A stretch of 64,000 bases of DNA from Lateolabrax maculatus (Eukaryota; Chordata; Actinopteri; Acropomatiformes; Lateolabracidae). The notes below the pieces were generated by a model. That model was not told the DNA's origin. It was given only the letters and a program-made list of their open reading frames with translations, and did no database searches. The translations under genes and the position numbers were made by a program. This document shows, piece after piece, positions 23,841 to 36,915 of this stretch; positions within the stretch are counted from its first letter, which is position 1; every line of letters begins with the position of its first letter. The stretch spans positions 17,537,501 through 17,601,500 of the forward strand of contig CM062204.1 in NCBI GenBank assembly GCA_031216445.1, written 5' to 3'.

Positions 23841-26800
23841 AGCACTAAAGCCTCGTACTTGTTGTACTATGTAAAGTAAGCCTACTGACCGTTGTGAATT
23901 ATGTTTTTTTTATTTGCTCCTAAATCCGTTTGACAGACCGCAGTTGCAGCTGAAAGAATAAAGCTAAAATTGTCATACACACCATAAGAATACATTGAAG
24001 CATCACATTATTTTAATGGAACACACGTAGCCTAATTATAGTCACATTTTCTCGTGCCGTAATGATGGGCAGTGATATCAGCCTGTTGCCTTTTACACGT
24101 TCACACAGTAGGTGAGGTTTTCCAGCCGTCCTTGCTGCATTCGGCAGCTGCAGCTGTGTTGCTTTAAGCCTGGATAATGATCTTGACTTCTTGGTATTTC
24201 TCTAATATTGCAGTTTGCTCTTAGTTTGAAAAAAAAAAAAAAGCCGCTCTCCTTCCAGTAGACTTGTCCATGTTTGTGATTGGTTATATACTGTATACCG
24301 TTTATGTGAACGCGCTCAAAGCCAGAAACCCTGGGTTGATTTACCGAGTTAAACAAGTATCAGCAACACATTACCCTCAGTAATGACTAGGTTAGCAGTA
24401 AACTAATCACTGAAAATCAACTGTGACAAAAATGATAAATAAGAGATGCCTGTCGATATTAACTTGGTCACAGACCTAACAAAAGGTGGATGTCAGTAAC
24501 AGTGAAACCGCTATGGGAATGTGCCAGTATCGGTTGCTACCAGCAACAGAATAATAATTTATGGTGGCAGAATAACCATCTTGTTTTAACGTGTAAGATT
24601 AAGACCCATATCATGACTATAACCACATTAATTGCCATTCTAAGTAGGATAAAGTGCTGGCGTAAATGTCTTTGTATTACATTGAGAGATTTAGCTTTTC
24701 ATCAGCTATAAAAACAAAAAAGAGAATTCACTTTCTTTGTTTTCAGCGTCCTGTACCGGTGCCCTGAGGTCACAGTACTCATGAAGTAAGAATCAAGACA
24801 GCAGAGACTAGCAGAGAGTAGTTGTTGTCAAACTTTCCATGCCTGCCTTGGACCAGTAAAAACTGCTGCAACACTGGCTAATCCTCTGTTCTACCCCCCC
24901 ATCCTCCATTAGTGATCAGATGAAAATTGAAGTCTGTGGAATTGAGAGTGACTTGATATTCCAGAAATGTTATCAACCCAGCAACCCGTATCAGCCCCCT
25001 TCACAAGATTATCACCATTTTATGTTGTGCATTACAGATAAACCTTATTAAAAACACTCTGAACATTGCTTCAGTCACGTCATCTCTCCACAGTCACACA
25101 CAGCATGTGAAACCCTGCAGCTTCATCAAACCATGAGTTGTGGGCTCCACAGTGATTAAAGCGAGAGATGTGACAGGATGAGTGCTAGTGCAGAGTGTGT
25201 CTTTGTGTTTATGGACAGTTGGATACATCTGTACAGCTTGGAGATCTGAACGTAGTTCTGCTACTTATTTCCCTTCTGACCCTGACACCCACACTTAAAC
25301 ACACTGTATTTCACATTCATCTTGAGCTGCAAAAAGCTTTTTTAACTGCAGTGAAGCCCAATGAGTGGAAGGACAAAAGCCACTGAAGTGTAAAAAATCC
25401 TTTGAGCCCATGTTCTCCATCTATCTTTGACAACTTCTCCGCTCCTTCTTGTCTATTTAAGGTCTCCTGGACTTTGGAGGTTTAATTATACTCCATGGTA
25501 TAGTTTTCTATGCCTACTAGTGTATAAAAACTACTGTAAACTAAGACATCCACTGGAACTGGGTCACCACTCTACCTTTCCACCGCATTATCTTTGTCTC
25601 ACAGAAAAAAATTCAGTGGATGTGGTGTTTTTTTTTTTTTTATCTTTTCCTTTCAACATTCACCAGTTTGTCCTCTGAATCCTGTACTTTATTCAAAAGC
25701 CTAGCAGCCCTCTTTTTCGGAAAGTGGAACATTGTGTCAGATTAAGTGTCTGTGTATGTGTGTCAAAGTGTGTGCTCCTGCATATGCACTGTTTTGTAGG
25801 TGTATGTGTGTGTGCTTGTGTTTGAGAGTCTGCGCACGTGCACCCTTATAGTATGCTGATGCAGGGGCAAAGATGTGTGCACCATAAGATGAGTGTGTTT
25901 TATATGATGTGCAGAAGCGCCACAGTTTACATTGGTAACAGAACAAACGCTGACTCAGTGGAAGGAAGGGCACTTGGCAAAGCATCTTAGCAGGATGCTT
26001 TGATGTTGAATCGAAGTGGCCCAGTGTCAACACTAGGAAATGTGAAATGAAAAAGGATTTTATCTTTCCTTTGCTCTGTAAACACAACTTATTTCAGGGC
26101 TGTGCCCGCCATGGCAGCTAACAAACTGTAAAGTCCAACACATGATGAGGTACTGTCGCAAGAAAAAATCTACAAAATCAACAACAAAATAACAACTCAA
26201 CCAGAATTGAAGGATTTCGGTACATGTGCAGGCACCTGAAGAGTTAGTAACACTAGTAACACTACGGAGCGATGTTTTCATGAGTGAGACTTTGGTTTGT
26301 CTTTTTGCATCATGCATGAGGACACACGTGCACGCTCTCAAGAATGTGAGCGAAGTGATACGCAGTACTGCCAATGGGATCGTGCTTTTCGGCCGATCAA
26401 CAGTTGGTGGCAGAAACGCGCACAAGGCCGACAAAGGCAGCGAAGAAGAGGACAGCTAGCGGGTAAACATGGGTGTTAACACTGTTGAATTGAAAATAAT
26501 TGAAGGTTCAGCTTTGCAAATGTTTCACGAGGAAGAATTCATTCAGGCATTCAACATGTTTCTTACACCTCAAGGAGGTGCATTGCTTTTTGGTGAGAAA
26601 CACTGAATGTAACCATAACTTGCTATTTATCCCATAAAATGGCAGTGGCCATCTTCACCTCTTCTTGATCACAATTTTGTATACAGTTGTTCTGTCTCTT
26701 GCTGCTTTCTCTCTGTTTGCAGCAAGGTGTTGTCAAATGGTAGCACAGAGTCTTTTTGCCCTATATTATAATTGTATTATGATCCTTCCACAAAATAAAT

Positions 26801-28814
26801 CACTTCAGGATGCAGACAGGTGCACAGCTGGGGTCCCTGGAGGGATACTTCACTTCTTCGCTGCTCTTAGCTACTCTCCTCTCTCTTTTCCCTTTTCTCC
26901 CCACCAGATTAATCTCTCCGTGCAGCTCTGCTGAAAAGCGTCCCAGTTTGGGTGACGCACAGCCGGAGTGCTATAAATGACTACGATCCCACACTATAAA
27001 CTGTGGAGCAGCCACACCACGAACAATAGGGGTCTTAGAAGGATTCATTTAGAAATCCGTTGGTGAAAAGAAAGCCAGTCAGACAGATGGACAGAAAGAG
27101 ACAAAGGACAGACAGAAAGCAGAGTTATCATGTTCTGTAAAGCAAGACTGTTGAGAAGCCTTTTGTTGCTAAATTCTGTAAAACAAGCAGCACAGTACAA
27201 CATGTCGGCTTGTTTGCAAACCATTCCATCTAAAACAGGTAAAACAGTGTGAGGAAACATCAGGCAACTGTAATTTTGCACCATTGCAGATTGTTCATAG
27301 TATACGAGTGGAACAGTACTGATGTGTTTGTGTCTGCCTACTAAGTGTCCCAATACACTGTATTAATGTAATGGGGAGGACTTTATACATACTAGTGCTT
27401 TGCCACTTACCTACCATCTTCCTTCACTGGGACAACTATGACTGCATTATTTTAGACACACAAAAGCAAAAAGGAAAACTGAAAAACACCTTCTGTGTTT
27501 GTGTCTTGCTAACTTAGTCACAGTTTGTAGTTTATAATATAATATTATATTAGTTTATCATAAAAACTTTTTAAGTTGAAGTTGTTAGGAAGGAAATGTT
27601 TGACGTTCATATGCATTGGGCCCAGTGACCACTACTATAAAGCTGCCAGGGAGGTTGCATGTTGGATGTGTTTATTGGCAACAAGAGGTAGTAGACAGCA
27701 TTTTTGCTGGACCTGACTTGAGCAAGCTGTGTGTATTGTAGAGATGTCCTGCCAATGTCCGTTCTAATGCCAGAAATGTATTTCATCATGTATTAAGGTT
27801 GTATAGATTGATCAGGCATAATTATTCTCATAGTTGTCCCACCAATTGGGGCAGTCCTCTTTAACGCAGAGGCACATGTTATCATGTTATATTGCATCAT
27901 TACTGAGGCAGGAACTGGTTGAAAACCCTCACATTGGCCCTTTGATGATGTGTCACAGTCAGACACATCACTCTGATATTAAAATGGGCAGAAATCTCAC
28001 ATGAAAACACATTTCCTCCATCTCAACCCTGCCTTATTTATCCCAAAACATATTTTTCATAATTATGCAGTAGGCGGAGACAGACTCAAACACTCAGTGT
28101 AATTAATCTTTAAGTAAACTGGGTAAATCCACCGCAACTGAAATTAGTACTAGGGATGGGATGCCATTTTTCTGGTGCAGCCTTAATGATTCAGGCTAAT
28201 CAGAGGCATGTATTTTACACCAAAAATTGCCACAGTACATGAATTAATTTTAGAGGCTGTTCATGTTTCAAATTGTGGTGTTTTACTGAATGATTAGATT
28301 TTCAGTTTTTCTTATTCAGTGCGGACACCTTTTCTGTCCTTCTGGAGCCATTTAGCATGCAGCTGCAGCTGTTACTGATGTGCTCCTATAGAGACGAATG
28401 TTAAAATAGAGCGAAGACATGCAGCAGCTCTTGACACACACAAAATTACACAAGCACACAGCCACAGAAATACACAACTACTCGCACACTAAAAACACCA
28501 ACACAGACCTTCAACACTAAACACGCACACACACATATTAATTATGTGAACTTATAAACACCATATGAAGTCACAAACAATACCCCATCCATCTCAGTCA
28601 CAGGAATTTTATTAATAAGCGTAGGTGTTCGTGTTTCTGTGGGGCACAGCAGTGTAATTTTGCAAGGAACACTGATGGTGCTACAACACTGTCTGAGTTC
28701 TGTTGTCACTCAGATGGTGTTATGACCTCCGTCGCCGTCTCCCAATGGAAATTCGCCTCTAATTAAAACAGCAACACACTGGCACAGCAGGCAGGGTCGC
28801 AAGGGAGGGAAAAG

Positions 28815-28879
<65 letters not shown>

Positions 28880-29632
28880 TGTTTGTGCGTGTGTGTGTGT
28901 GTGTGTGTGAGAAAGAGAGAGAGAGACAAATAAAGTTTCATTGGCAGAGTTAGAGACAAAGACAGCAAATGAGTTGAATGACAGGAGCATTTTTCTCAAC
29001 ATTGTATTTAGTTGAGAAAACAATCTGACACAAAAGGAAGGGCACCAACTACAGAAATATTTGTATTGATGTGTCTTCTTATCAGTACAGCTATTCATTA
29101 AAGAGCACAATGACCCAATTCACCTGAAGGTCAGTATTTACTGCTATTTTATTTGTCTTTATTTTTGTCTTTAGCAGAGATGCAGAGATTGTTTTCCCCT
29201 CTACTGGCTCAGATCATTCTTCAATACTTTTATGTAATTCTGTAATAGATGTCTAATTCATGATCCTTACTTTGCTCTCTACTAACAAGCTCTTTGCTCC
29301 CTGGCCTCTAAGCAAACTTCCCTGCTGCACTATTTACTTTGGTAATCCTTTCAATCCTTTTTCTATCCACAGTTATCTTGGTGTGAAGTTCTAGGTCACT
29401 TGTCAATCAAACTGACACTTTGTTTTTTTTTTTTCTGTTCACTTATGACAGCCTTTGATGCTCATACTAACAAAACATTTTTTTCCTGTATTCATTCCAA
29501 GCAAACACATCACATCCTGATTGGCAGAGGCCTTTGTGCTTGACAAAGCTTCAGTTTCCCTGTGTGGTATCTTAGTCATATGGAGTAGCAAATGGACATT
29601 TATATGAAACTCGTGCAGTTACCTTGAGTCTT
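23841..29632. other. Intergenic sequence, no gene seen
   Basis: Contains short homopolymers and the (GT)n tract at 28817-28926. Weak inverted similarity between about 27430-27450 (GGGACAACTATGA) and 27824-27841 (TCATAGTTGTCCC) suggests a decayed MITE. The open frames at 26060-26434 and 26226-26459 overlap on opposite strands and show no domain. Confidence 0.45.
28817..28926. repeat. (GT)n-(GA)n microsatellite
   Basis: About 93 bases of GT with a few interruptions, then a short GA run. One of the longest GT tracts in the window. Confidence 0.95.
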
Positions 29633-30136
29633 TAGCCTGGGAACCATACAAATCTGAAAGCCCTTGTTTTATTTACTCTGGCAGATACGTCTGGCCCCCC
29701 TCCCATACAAACTGATTTCCTTGGTACTGGAAGCGCCGTTGTGTCGGGCTAACCAATCACAAGCGTTTCTCTAGTATAAGGCGGGTTTAATACGATGACT
29801 GACAGAGAGGAGCGCCGTTGAAGCACCTTTGTAAAGCACCAAGATGTCGGCTGTCAATGCGGCGCGTTCCACAGCCAGCTACAGCGGCAGTATTAAACAC
29901 ACTTGACACTACATTTTCTCTAAAAGAACAACTGCACTTAAAACTTTATGTTCATGAGAAATATGTGTTCGCCGAATTTCTGACAGGACATACCGTACGA
30001 CAGGACAGTGTTTCATTGCTCTGATTGGTTGTCTCCGCCCGTTGATAATGGCCCTTGGAAATTGAAAATAAACTGAGAGGTTCCAGACTAATTCGCAAAT
30101 TTTATTAGTCTGGAACCTCTCAGTTCATTTTCGATT
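29633..30136. mobile_element. Helicase-remnant element, copy 1
   Basis: Starts TTAGCCTGGGAACCATACAA and is homologous along most of its length to 41028-41461. The frame ending at 30021 contains VLNTLDTTFSLKEQ and then YVHEKYVFAEFLTGHTVR. The partner copy reads VLNRLDHKLSLKAEQ and YVDKKYVFAVLLTGCTVR. This looks like the motif 0/motif I approach of a RecQ-type helicase, in which L-x-TG-x-GKS would follow; similar sequences are multicopy in fish from memory. The Walker lysine-serine is absent in both. The copy ends in a perfect hairpin (30071-30125). I interpret it as an internally deleted, non-autonomous derivative. Confidence 0.65.
30060..30136. repeat. Hairpin at the end of helicase-remnant copy 1
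   Basis: Left arm 30071-30092 and right arm 30104-30125 are exact reverse complements (22 of 22), separated by an 11-base loop. Pairing extends outward about 11 more bases with two mismatches. The arms contain GGTTCCAGACTAAT, the inverted form of the element's own left terminus. Confidence 0.9.
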
Positions 30137-30631
30137 GGCTGTTAACTCTTAAGTGCATACCTCAGTTCTTTAAAAACCCAGAACTATATGACACCCTATC
30201 AAATTTATTCATTAAGCACTCAACACTTCTTCTCATGCTGTTCTCTAAAAAACATCTGTAGGGGTGCTAGAGACCTGAGGTATGTAAGAGTGTCACATTT
30301 GCTGGATGCAGGTGACTTTGTTTTTGTGTCATTTATGAACACATCATTTATCAGCAAAACTGGACCATGAGAATGACAAAGCGAGCTCAGATTATATGAG
30401 TTCTGAATGTGACAACCATCAAGATACCGTCCAAGTAGGGGTCCCAGGAGAAGTTCATCTCATATAGTTACCCTGTTATGTAAGTTAGCAAATGAGGTAT
30501 ATTTCACCATACGTTTATTGCACTGTGGGTCAGAGCTGGAAGACAGCCCAAACCAGATAGCATCAAAATCTTTGAACATGAACTTCTGCCATGAAGCAAA
30601 CTCATTATTCAAATCACTTGATGCTAACAGA

Positions 30632-30632
<1 letters not shown>

Positions 30633-30690
<58 letters not shown>
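30633..30690. repeat. (TG)n microsatellite
   Basis: Pure run of 29 TG units. Confidence 0.95.
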
Positions 30691-30693
<3 letters not shown>

Positions 30694-30873
30694 AAGTTGT
30701 TTCATAAGCAGCATACAATACATTACACATATTAAATCCTCCTTCTATACCATACTGTCTCTCTTGGGATTCATTCAGTGTGAGAGTGATGCACCTACCA
30801 GGAGATGAAAGCAGAGGAAGTTCTTTGTAAATGAACAACCTCTACACTCCTCACCTCAGCCATTATTCATTAG

Positions 30874-30904
30874 GCAGTGTGTGAGAGTGTGTTTGTGTGT
30901 GTGT

Positions 30905-30939
<35 letters not shown>

Positions 30940-30950
30940 TGTTTTTGTGT
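30874..30950. repeat. Imperfect (GT)n microsatellite
   Basis: GT-rich tract with GAGA, TTT and GGG interruptions. Confidence 0.9.
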
Positions 30951-33900
30951 AAAAGTAATCAAAAAGTACATGCAAAACAAAAAATAGTGAGAAGTGAGAA
31001 GAAAAGACCAAGTAATAGAGAGAAGATGAACGCTTCTCTGCCACTGCATTTTTCTTCTAGAGTGTGTGTAGACATGCGGGCTGATGTTCCCCGAGAGTCT
31101 GCTACACATTAGACCCAGGCAATCACACACCATCAGGCCTCTGCCCATTAACTGCCTAAATCCTAATTAGATCCATGCCTCTGCGCACACTCTCACACTC
31201 ACACACACATAAAATAATCCCCTCACGATCAAATCCAACACCTAGCAATGTGAATCAGCTCATATGGTTTACTGCTGGTACATACAATATAACAAGAGGG
31301 GATAATGACGAACTGGATGCTCTTGTTTGAGATTTCTGTGGTTCTTCTGTGTTTCGATTTGGTTGTTTCAATTTGGCTTAATGCTGCGCAATTGTATGGT
31401 GATCAGACTGTCAAATACACATAGACATTTTCTTTTGAAATGGCACTGGTGGAGGCATTATTGTTGCTCAGTGAACCAAAGAAAATGCAACATACTTGCA
31501 GAGTATTCATCAGCTCTGTTCATCCCCACTGTCTGTCCACTCTGTCTCTAGACTTCTTCTAAATGTCAGCTAATAAAATCAAAAAGAGTAGACATTAAAT
31601 TACACAGCAACTTGTGAGTTTAATGAGAACTTTCTTTTACCAACAACATTATCAGAGGAAAATAAAACCAGTATGTCCAGTGGGGGTGGCCTATATGGAT
31701 AAAATCCTTATGATGGTATATGAAATGCTATATCACAATATGGAGTTACTGTGTTATCATGCCAGCATACAAACATTTTCTGGAAAAAAACGTTTTAGTA
31801 ACTGTTTATGGATAGAATAGCCTGACAGGTATGTCAGTTTTTGGTTAATTCAGTGACTTAAATACCTGACAAATTAAGACACTCGCTGAATTGTAACACT
31901 GCCCACACTGGCCTTACGTTGAGAGATATTAAAGGGGTAGAAACCACAGTATAACTCTTGGATGGTAGACAAACTTATATCATCATCGTTTATCGTCACA
32001 TCACCGAACATGTTGAAGCATTGTTCAGTGACACATTGTCTCATTGTCATTGGCAGGAGGCAGGACTTAAAGTTGTGATTCTAAACAAAAGTGACCCTGA
32101 TGCAATCTGTCATTTGTCAACATCACAGTGTTTGTGTGCTCATTTGTCTGTGTATGGTGTGTGCTTGTATGTGTGTGTTTGTGTTTGCCATGCATGGATG
32201 CAGAGAGGAATGACAAAATTATCCACTCTGTCTCAATGAGTCCAAGTTGGCCACATGGTGGCTGATCCCGGCGACGGCCATCTGGAGCGGCTGGCAGTGC
32301 CCGACTAATGGAGCACAGACCGGAGTTTTGGCCGGCAGGGTGAGTCTTCAGTTTGGATAATGACTATAGTGATTAAACGGAGTGTGGATTTTGAACTTGG
32401 CTGTGAGAACATCGTGCAGTAAGTAGTTTTCAATGCTGGCTGTGTAACATCTTGGACAGTAGAGCACAAATAGCACTGTGAGTGGATGTGAGGCTGGATG
32501 ATCATGTTGATGAACCTCATAATTAAAGTAAATCTGCTCCTCAAATCTAGTTTTGCATCAGTCCAGTTTGCCTAATGGAGAAGTGATACTTAAGGTAGGT
32601 TTAAGGACTCATTAATTTTTTAATTAATGTGTGCAAACTGACAAAACCTGTCAATTTACTCTATTGAGATCTTTGCTACCAGCATAATTAGATGAATGGG
32701 GAAAAACCCGCAAATGCTAATCAGGGACATCAATGTGAGTATGGCTCCAAACAACACAGTCCCCTGATAGATGATTATAACTGTTTGTTTATCTTTTACT
32801 CTGGCTTGATCAGAAGTTAAGAAATTAGCCACTGGGGAATTTCAATATTAGTGCATACTTTCAAAGGCTTACAAGACAGCTAAAGAAAATACATTTTAAA
32901 ATAGAATATGTGAAAAATAATTGGAATTGGTGTGGTTTTAATGTGAGGCATGGTTTCCTCGAGCTCATGCTTTCTTTTCCCTGTGTGAGTTGTTATGGGA
33001 AAGATTCAGCAGGTTTCATTTGAGGTATGCAGGAGAAAAGGCCAGCTCAACAGAAACGCTGTCCTGATTCCCCTCCGGTACCACAGAGGTCTCTGTGGGA
33101 GGCCCCTTTCACTCTTATCTTCTCCTTCTCTATTTATCTCCCTCCATCAGCTTCTTCAATTTACTGGTTGGTCCTTGATCGTTTGTGGCCCCCCAGATTT
33201 ATTTTCCTGCATGCTTTCAAACACAAATACAAATGCTCACATTCATGAAAGTACGCACAGACAGGCCCACAAACATTTCAAAATTCGATTCTCCAGTTAG
33301 TTATATCTGAATTAGACATAGTTCTATTACCCTCAAATACTATTTAACAAATGTAATAATTAGAGCCTGATATGATGTAATCACAAATGTACTGATATAT
33401 GTCAGCCAATAAGTAAATTAAAGTGAAGCGCAGTGAAGAAATACAAAAGATATGTTTGGAGTAATTAAGAAACAGTGTAGCTATTACATAGTTTGTCCAC
33501 CAGAGAGCACTTACAAATTCATTTTTCAGCTGTAAAATGTCCTGTTAGTACATACAGTATCTTGGTCCCAATTACTTAATAACAAAATGCTTTACCCTTA
33601 TCAAAAATGTTTCCTAATGTCAAGTGTTTATAAAAACTAGTACTGGTTAATGCATCATCAGATTTTTTAACTCTCAAATATCAACCTCAAAAGCAGTATA
33701 GCTCAGGCAGTAATTAAACAAATAATAGTATACACACAGTATGACTGTTGTTGTATTTAAATAGCATGTATCAAAAAAAGTTGCAACATTTATCACATAA
33801 GTTAATAATATAATGTTTTTAGTTTTCATAATTAGCCACAATTCCTGACCAACAACTCAGGAATCAGGAATTTGCTCATTAAGAACATCACAGCGTTGTG

Positions 33901-36538
33901 TTGGTACAAAAACAGCTTCAGTATGAGGATGACAAAAACTTCTGCATCTGCATCTGCAGCATCCCTGGCACATTTTCTGTGACTCATCTAAGGCTCACCT
34001 CTCTGTGTATCCTTCTGCTATGCAAATATTGTGGAGCTGATGACCTTTTTCACTAGAAATAACATGCATGAATATGGAAATGTAGGTATCTGGTGACTTT
34101 GGCCAACAAACATGGGTGCATAATTGTCCTATCATCTACCCACAAAGCCTGAAATTTTGAGAGTGTGACCTCCACTGTGATCGTTCTGCCTAAAGAGAGA
34201 GAGAGAGAGAGGCACTTGTAGACTTTGTGTATGTGTGTGGTGGTTGTGGACTGTGGAGGATACCGATCACCGCTCGGGGCAACAGGGGGAGACCTAAAAG
34301 GATTGTTATGCTATGCCCTTGTGTGTGCCTGTTTTGTACACACTGTATGTGCATGTATTTGTGTTGGCACACAAGGATGCACTTTTGTGAGTGTCCATCT
34401 GTATGTGTGTATACATCTGGGTCCTTGTGCGTCTGTGTGTGTCAGTTTACCTTTAGGCACCTGTGCCTCCATATGTTTATCCACGCTGCATGACTTTGCG
34501 CATCTTTATTTGGGGATCAGAGCTGGCCATAAAAGCATGCACAGTGTGGAAGGAATTTGCTTAAATTTGAATAAATTATGCAAGAAACATTTAAGTAAAA
34601 AATTTGAGGGCAGATAAAACTTGGATTTATGCATAGCGTTAGTAATACACAGGAGGAAAAAAGGCAGTGACAGTATCAAAAACACAAAAATATTTAGTTT
34701 TAAGGATGAGTATAAATATGTATAAATGTAAAATAAATAGCTAAAATAGGGTTGAACATGCTGGATAACAGCACTGCTATAGTCAATTTTGGTTCGTCTG
34801 TGATAAGTTATGTTCATACAGTTTACATATGGTTGTGTCCTTCTTTATGTCTATGTGCAGGTCATCACAGACACCCCACCATTTCAGTCATGTCTGCACT
34901 AGTATATTCATTAGGTCCTCACAGGCAAAGCCACCACTAAAAGCTGCATACTAAGAGCCAGAGGTCTTTTGGCAAGTGCTGTGAGTAAATGGGACGGATT
35001 AACAATGAAGTGGCACAGAGAAGATAAGATAGACAGATGGGAGTCAGACACAGAGAGAGAGAGAGAGAGAGGGTGTCAAGCCAGAGACAGAGCAAGGCAT
35101 AACCACACACTCCTGTTCAAGGCTGGATCGAAGTGACTGAATTCTCAATAGGGTGCAGTGTGTGTTAGTTTGTGTGATCGGAAAAGAGATGGAAAAAGAT
35201 TCTGCAGATACTGAGAGACACAGAGCTGTTTACCACATTTGCATAGAGGGGAATAGACTGTGAATATTTACTATAATAATATAGTAACAGCAAGTCACTT
35301 GACAACACGCTGACTGACAGCCATGCAGACAAACACGTAGTCATAAATGAACACACATTTAGCGTACGCTGTATCTTCTCACTGACATGCAACTTAGGTT
35401 TTCAACCATTCTTCCCGTGTCAGCTCTCATCTTTCTCCGCCTTCTTTTTAAAACCACTTTACTGTTGCTATCCCTGTCAAGCTTTCTGTTCTTGTGGGGC
35501 TCATATTGAAGTTTACAAAGATAACGGTGGGGAATTTTAGAGAAAAAGCAGGCCTCGTCTTTTATAGCAGGTGAGCGTCCATTTTGCTGGTTAAAATGAC
35601 AGCCGTCACCAGCAGATTTTTTTAGCTGATTAAACTAACGTTAAATTAATGAACTGGTCAAAAACACTGTATCTGTCTGACTTTTAAATGTTTCCTGCAT
35701 GATATCATTCTAAAAGACTGAGGCCAAAGCTGCATGACCCAGGCAAAAGTCAGCATCGTCAACAGTTGATGATCCATTAAAACATTGTTCTTGTATTGCA
35801 CTGTAGAGTTTGTTAGTCTTAGTATCATAAGTATAATATGGAAAAGATTAGACTGCTGTTTAATTCTAACATATTATCACATCGTTGAAATAAGAGTCCT
35901 AGATTTCTGTTAGACAAAACTGGTGTATTTGCATTTATGTATGCATATACAAATTTTTCTGTATGCACGCAAGCATACACCAGTAAAACATATGAATATA
36001 CAAACACACACAGACACATTCACAGACCAAGAAAGCTATTAGCCCTCTATTACCTGTCGCTCTGGAAATGTCAAGACACCATTATGTGGAGCTATATTGT
36101 GGTCTTTGCTCAGCTCACCTTTGGTATTTCCTCTTTTTTTGTGCCTGAGATGCCAGCGGGTCCAGTGTTATGGTAATGTTCATTTTGATAAGCCCGCACT
36201 GCGGCTTGATAGACAGGGAATGGAACAATAGGAGCTCTGGCCCCATCGCTCTTGGCAGTAGGGCAAGGACACAAAGGATACATAATGAGCAGAGATAGCA
36301 TTGTGATGGGAGGCTGCAGATGAGAGAGACTGAAGGTATTGTGTGTTGGTGTGCGTGTTTGTGAGTGTGGGTGTTTTTACGAGAGAAACGCAAACTGCTG
36401 GTGTGGGAGGGATCTTGTACACCAGTTTGATTTTGTGTTTGCGTGTGGGCATCAGAGGGACAGAGAGAGAGCGAGAGAGAGACAAAATGTCCAAGTGTCA
36501 ATCAATCATTACGTTGACAGACAGCCTTTAGCCAGCAC

Positions 36539-36592
36539 ACTGTGTTTGTGTGTGTGCATGTTTGTGTGTGTGTGTGTGTTTGTGTGTGTGCA

Positions 36593-36643
<51 letters not shown>
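36539..36643. repeat. (GT)n microsatellite with CATG interruptions
   Basis: About 105 bases; two GTGTGCATGTTTGTG units at its left suggest an older higher-order duplication. Confidence 0.95.
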
Positions 36644-36645
<2 letters not shown>

Positions 36646-36762
36646 TGTGAAATACACAGAAATACACAAAGCTTCATAACAGGTTGATCAATAGCCTATT
36701 CAGGGGTAATGAAACACCAGTCAATATCACCACCCACATTCTGGCTCATAAACTGATGACAG

Positions 36763-36850
36763 TCGCTCTCTCTCTCTCTCTCTCTCTCTCTTTGTCTCTT
36801 TCTCTGTCTATCTGTCAGTTTCTCTCTCTCTCTCTCTCTGTCTTTCTCTG

Positions 36851-36914
<64 letters not shown>

Positions 36915-36915
36915 C
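36763..36915. repeat. (CT)n tract with CTGT interruptions
   Basis: About 150 bases almost entirely pyrimidine on the + strand (TCTC runs separated by TCTGTC). This lies 120 bases from the preceding GT tract. Confidence 0.95.

Noticed and set aside
28759..29110. Thr-His repeat open frames
   Set aside because: Translation of the (GT)n tract on the minus strand; same for those at 30460-30808, 7064-7306 and 15105-15399.
32269..32340. Possible protein-coding exon in the CpG-rich block
   Set aside because: No frame gives a recognisable peptide; kept only as a possible non-coding exon.
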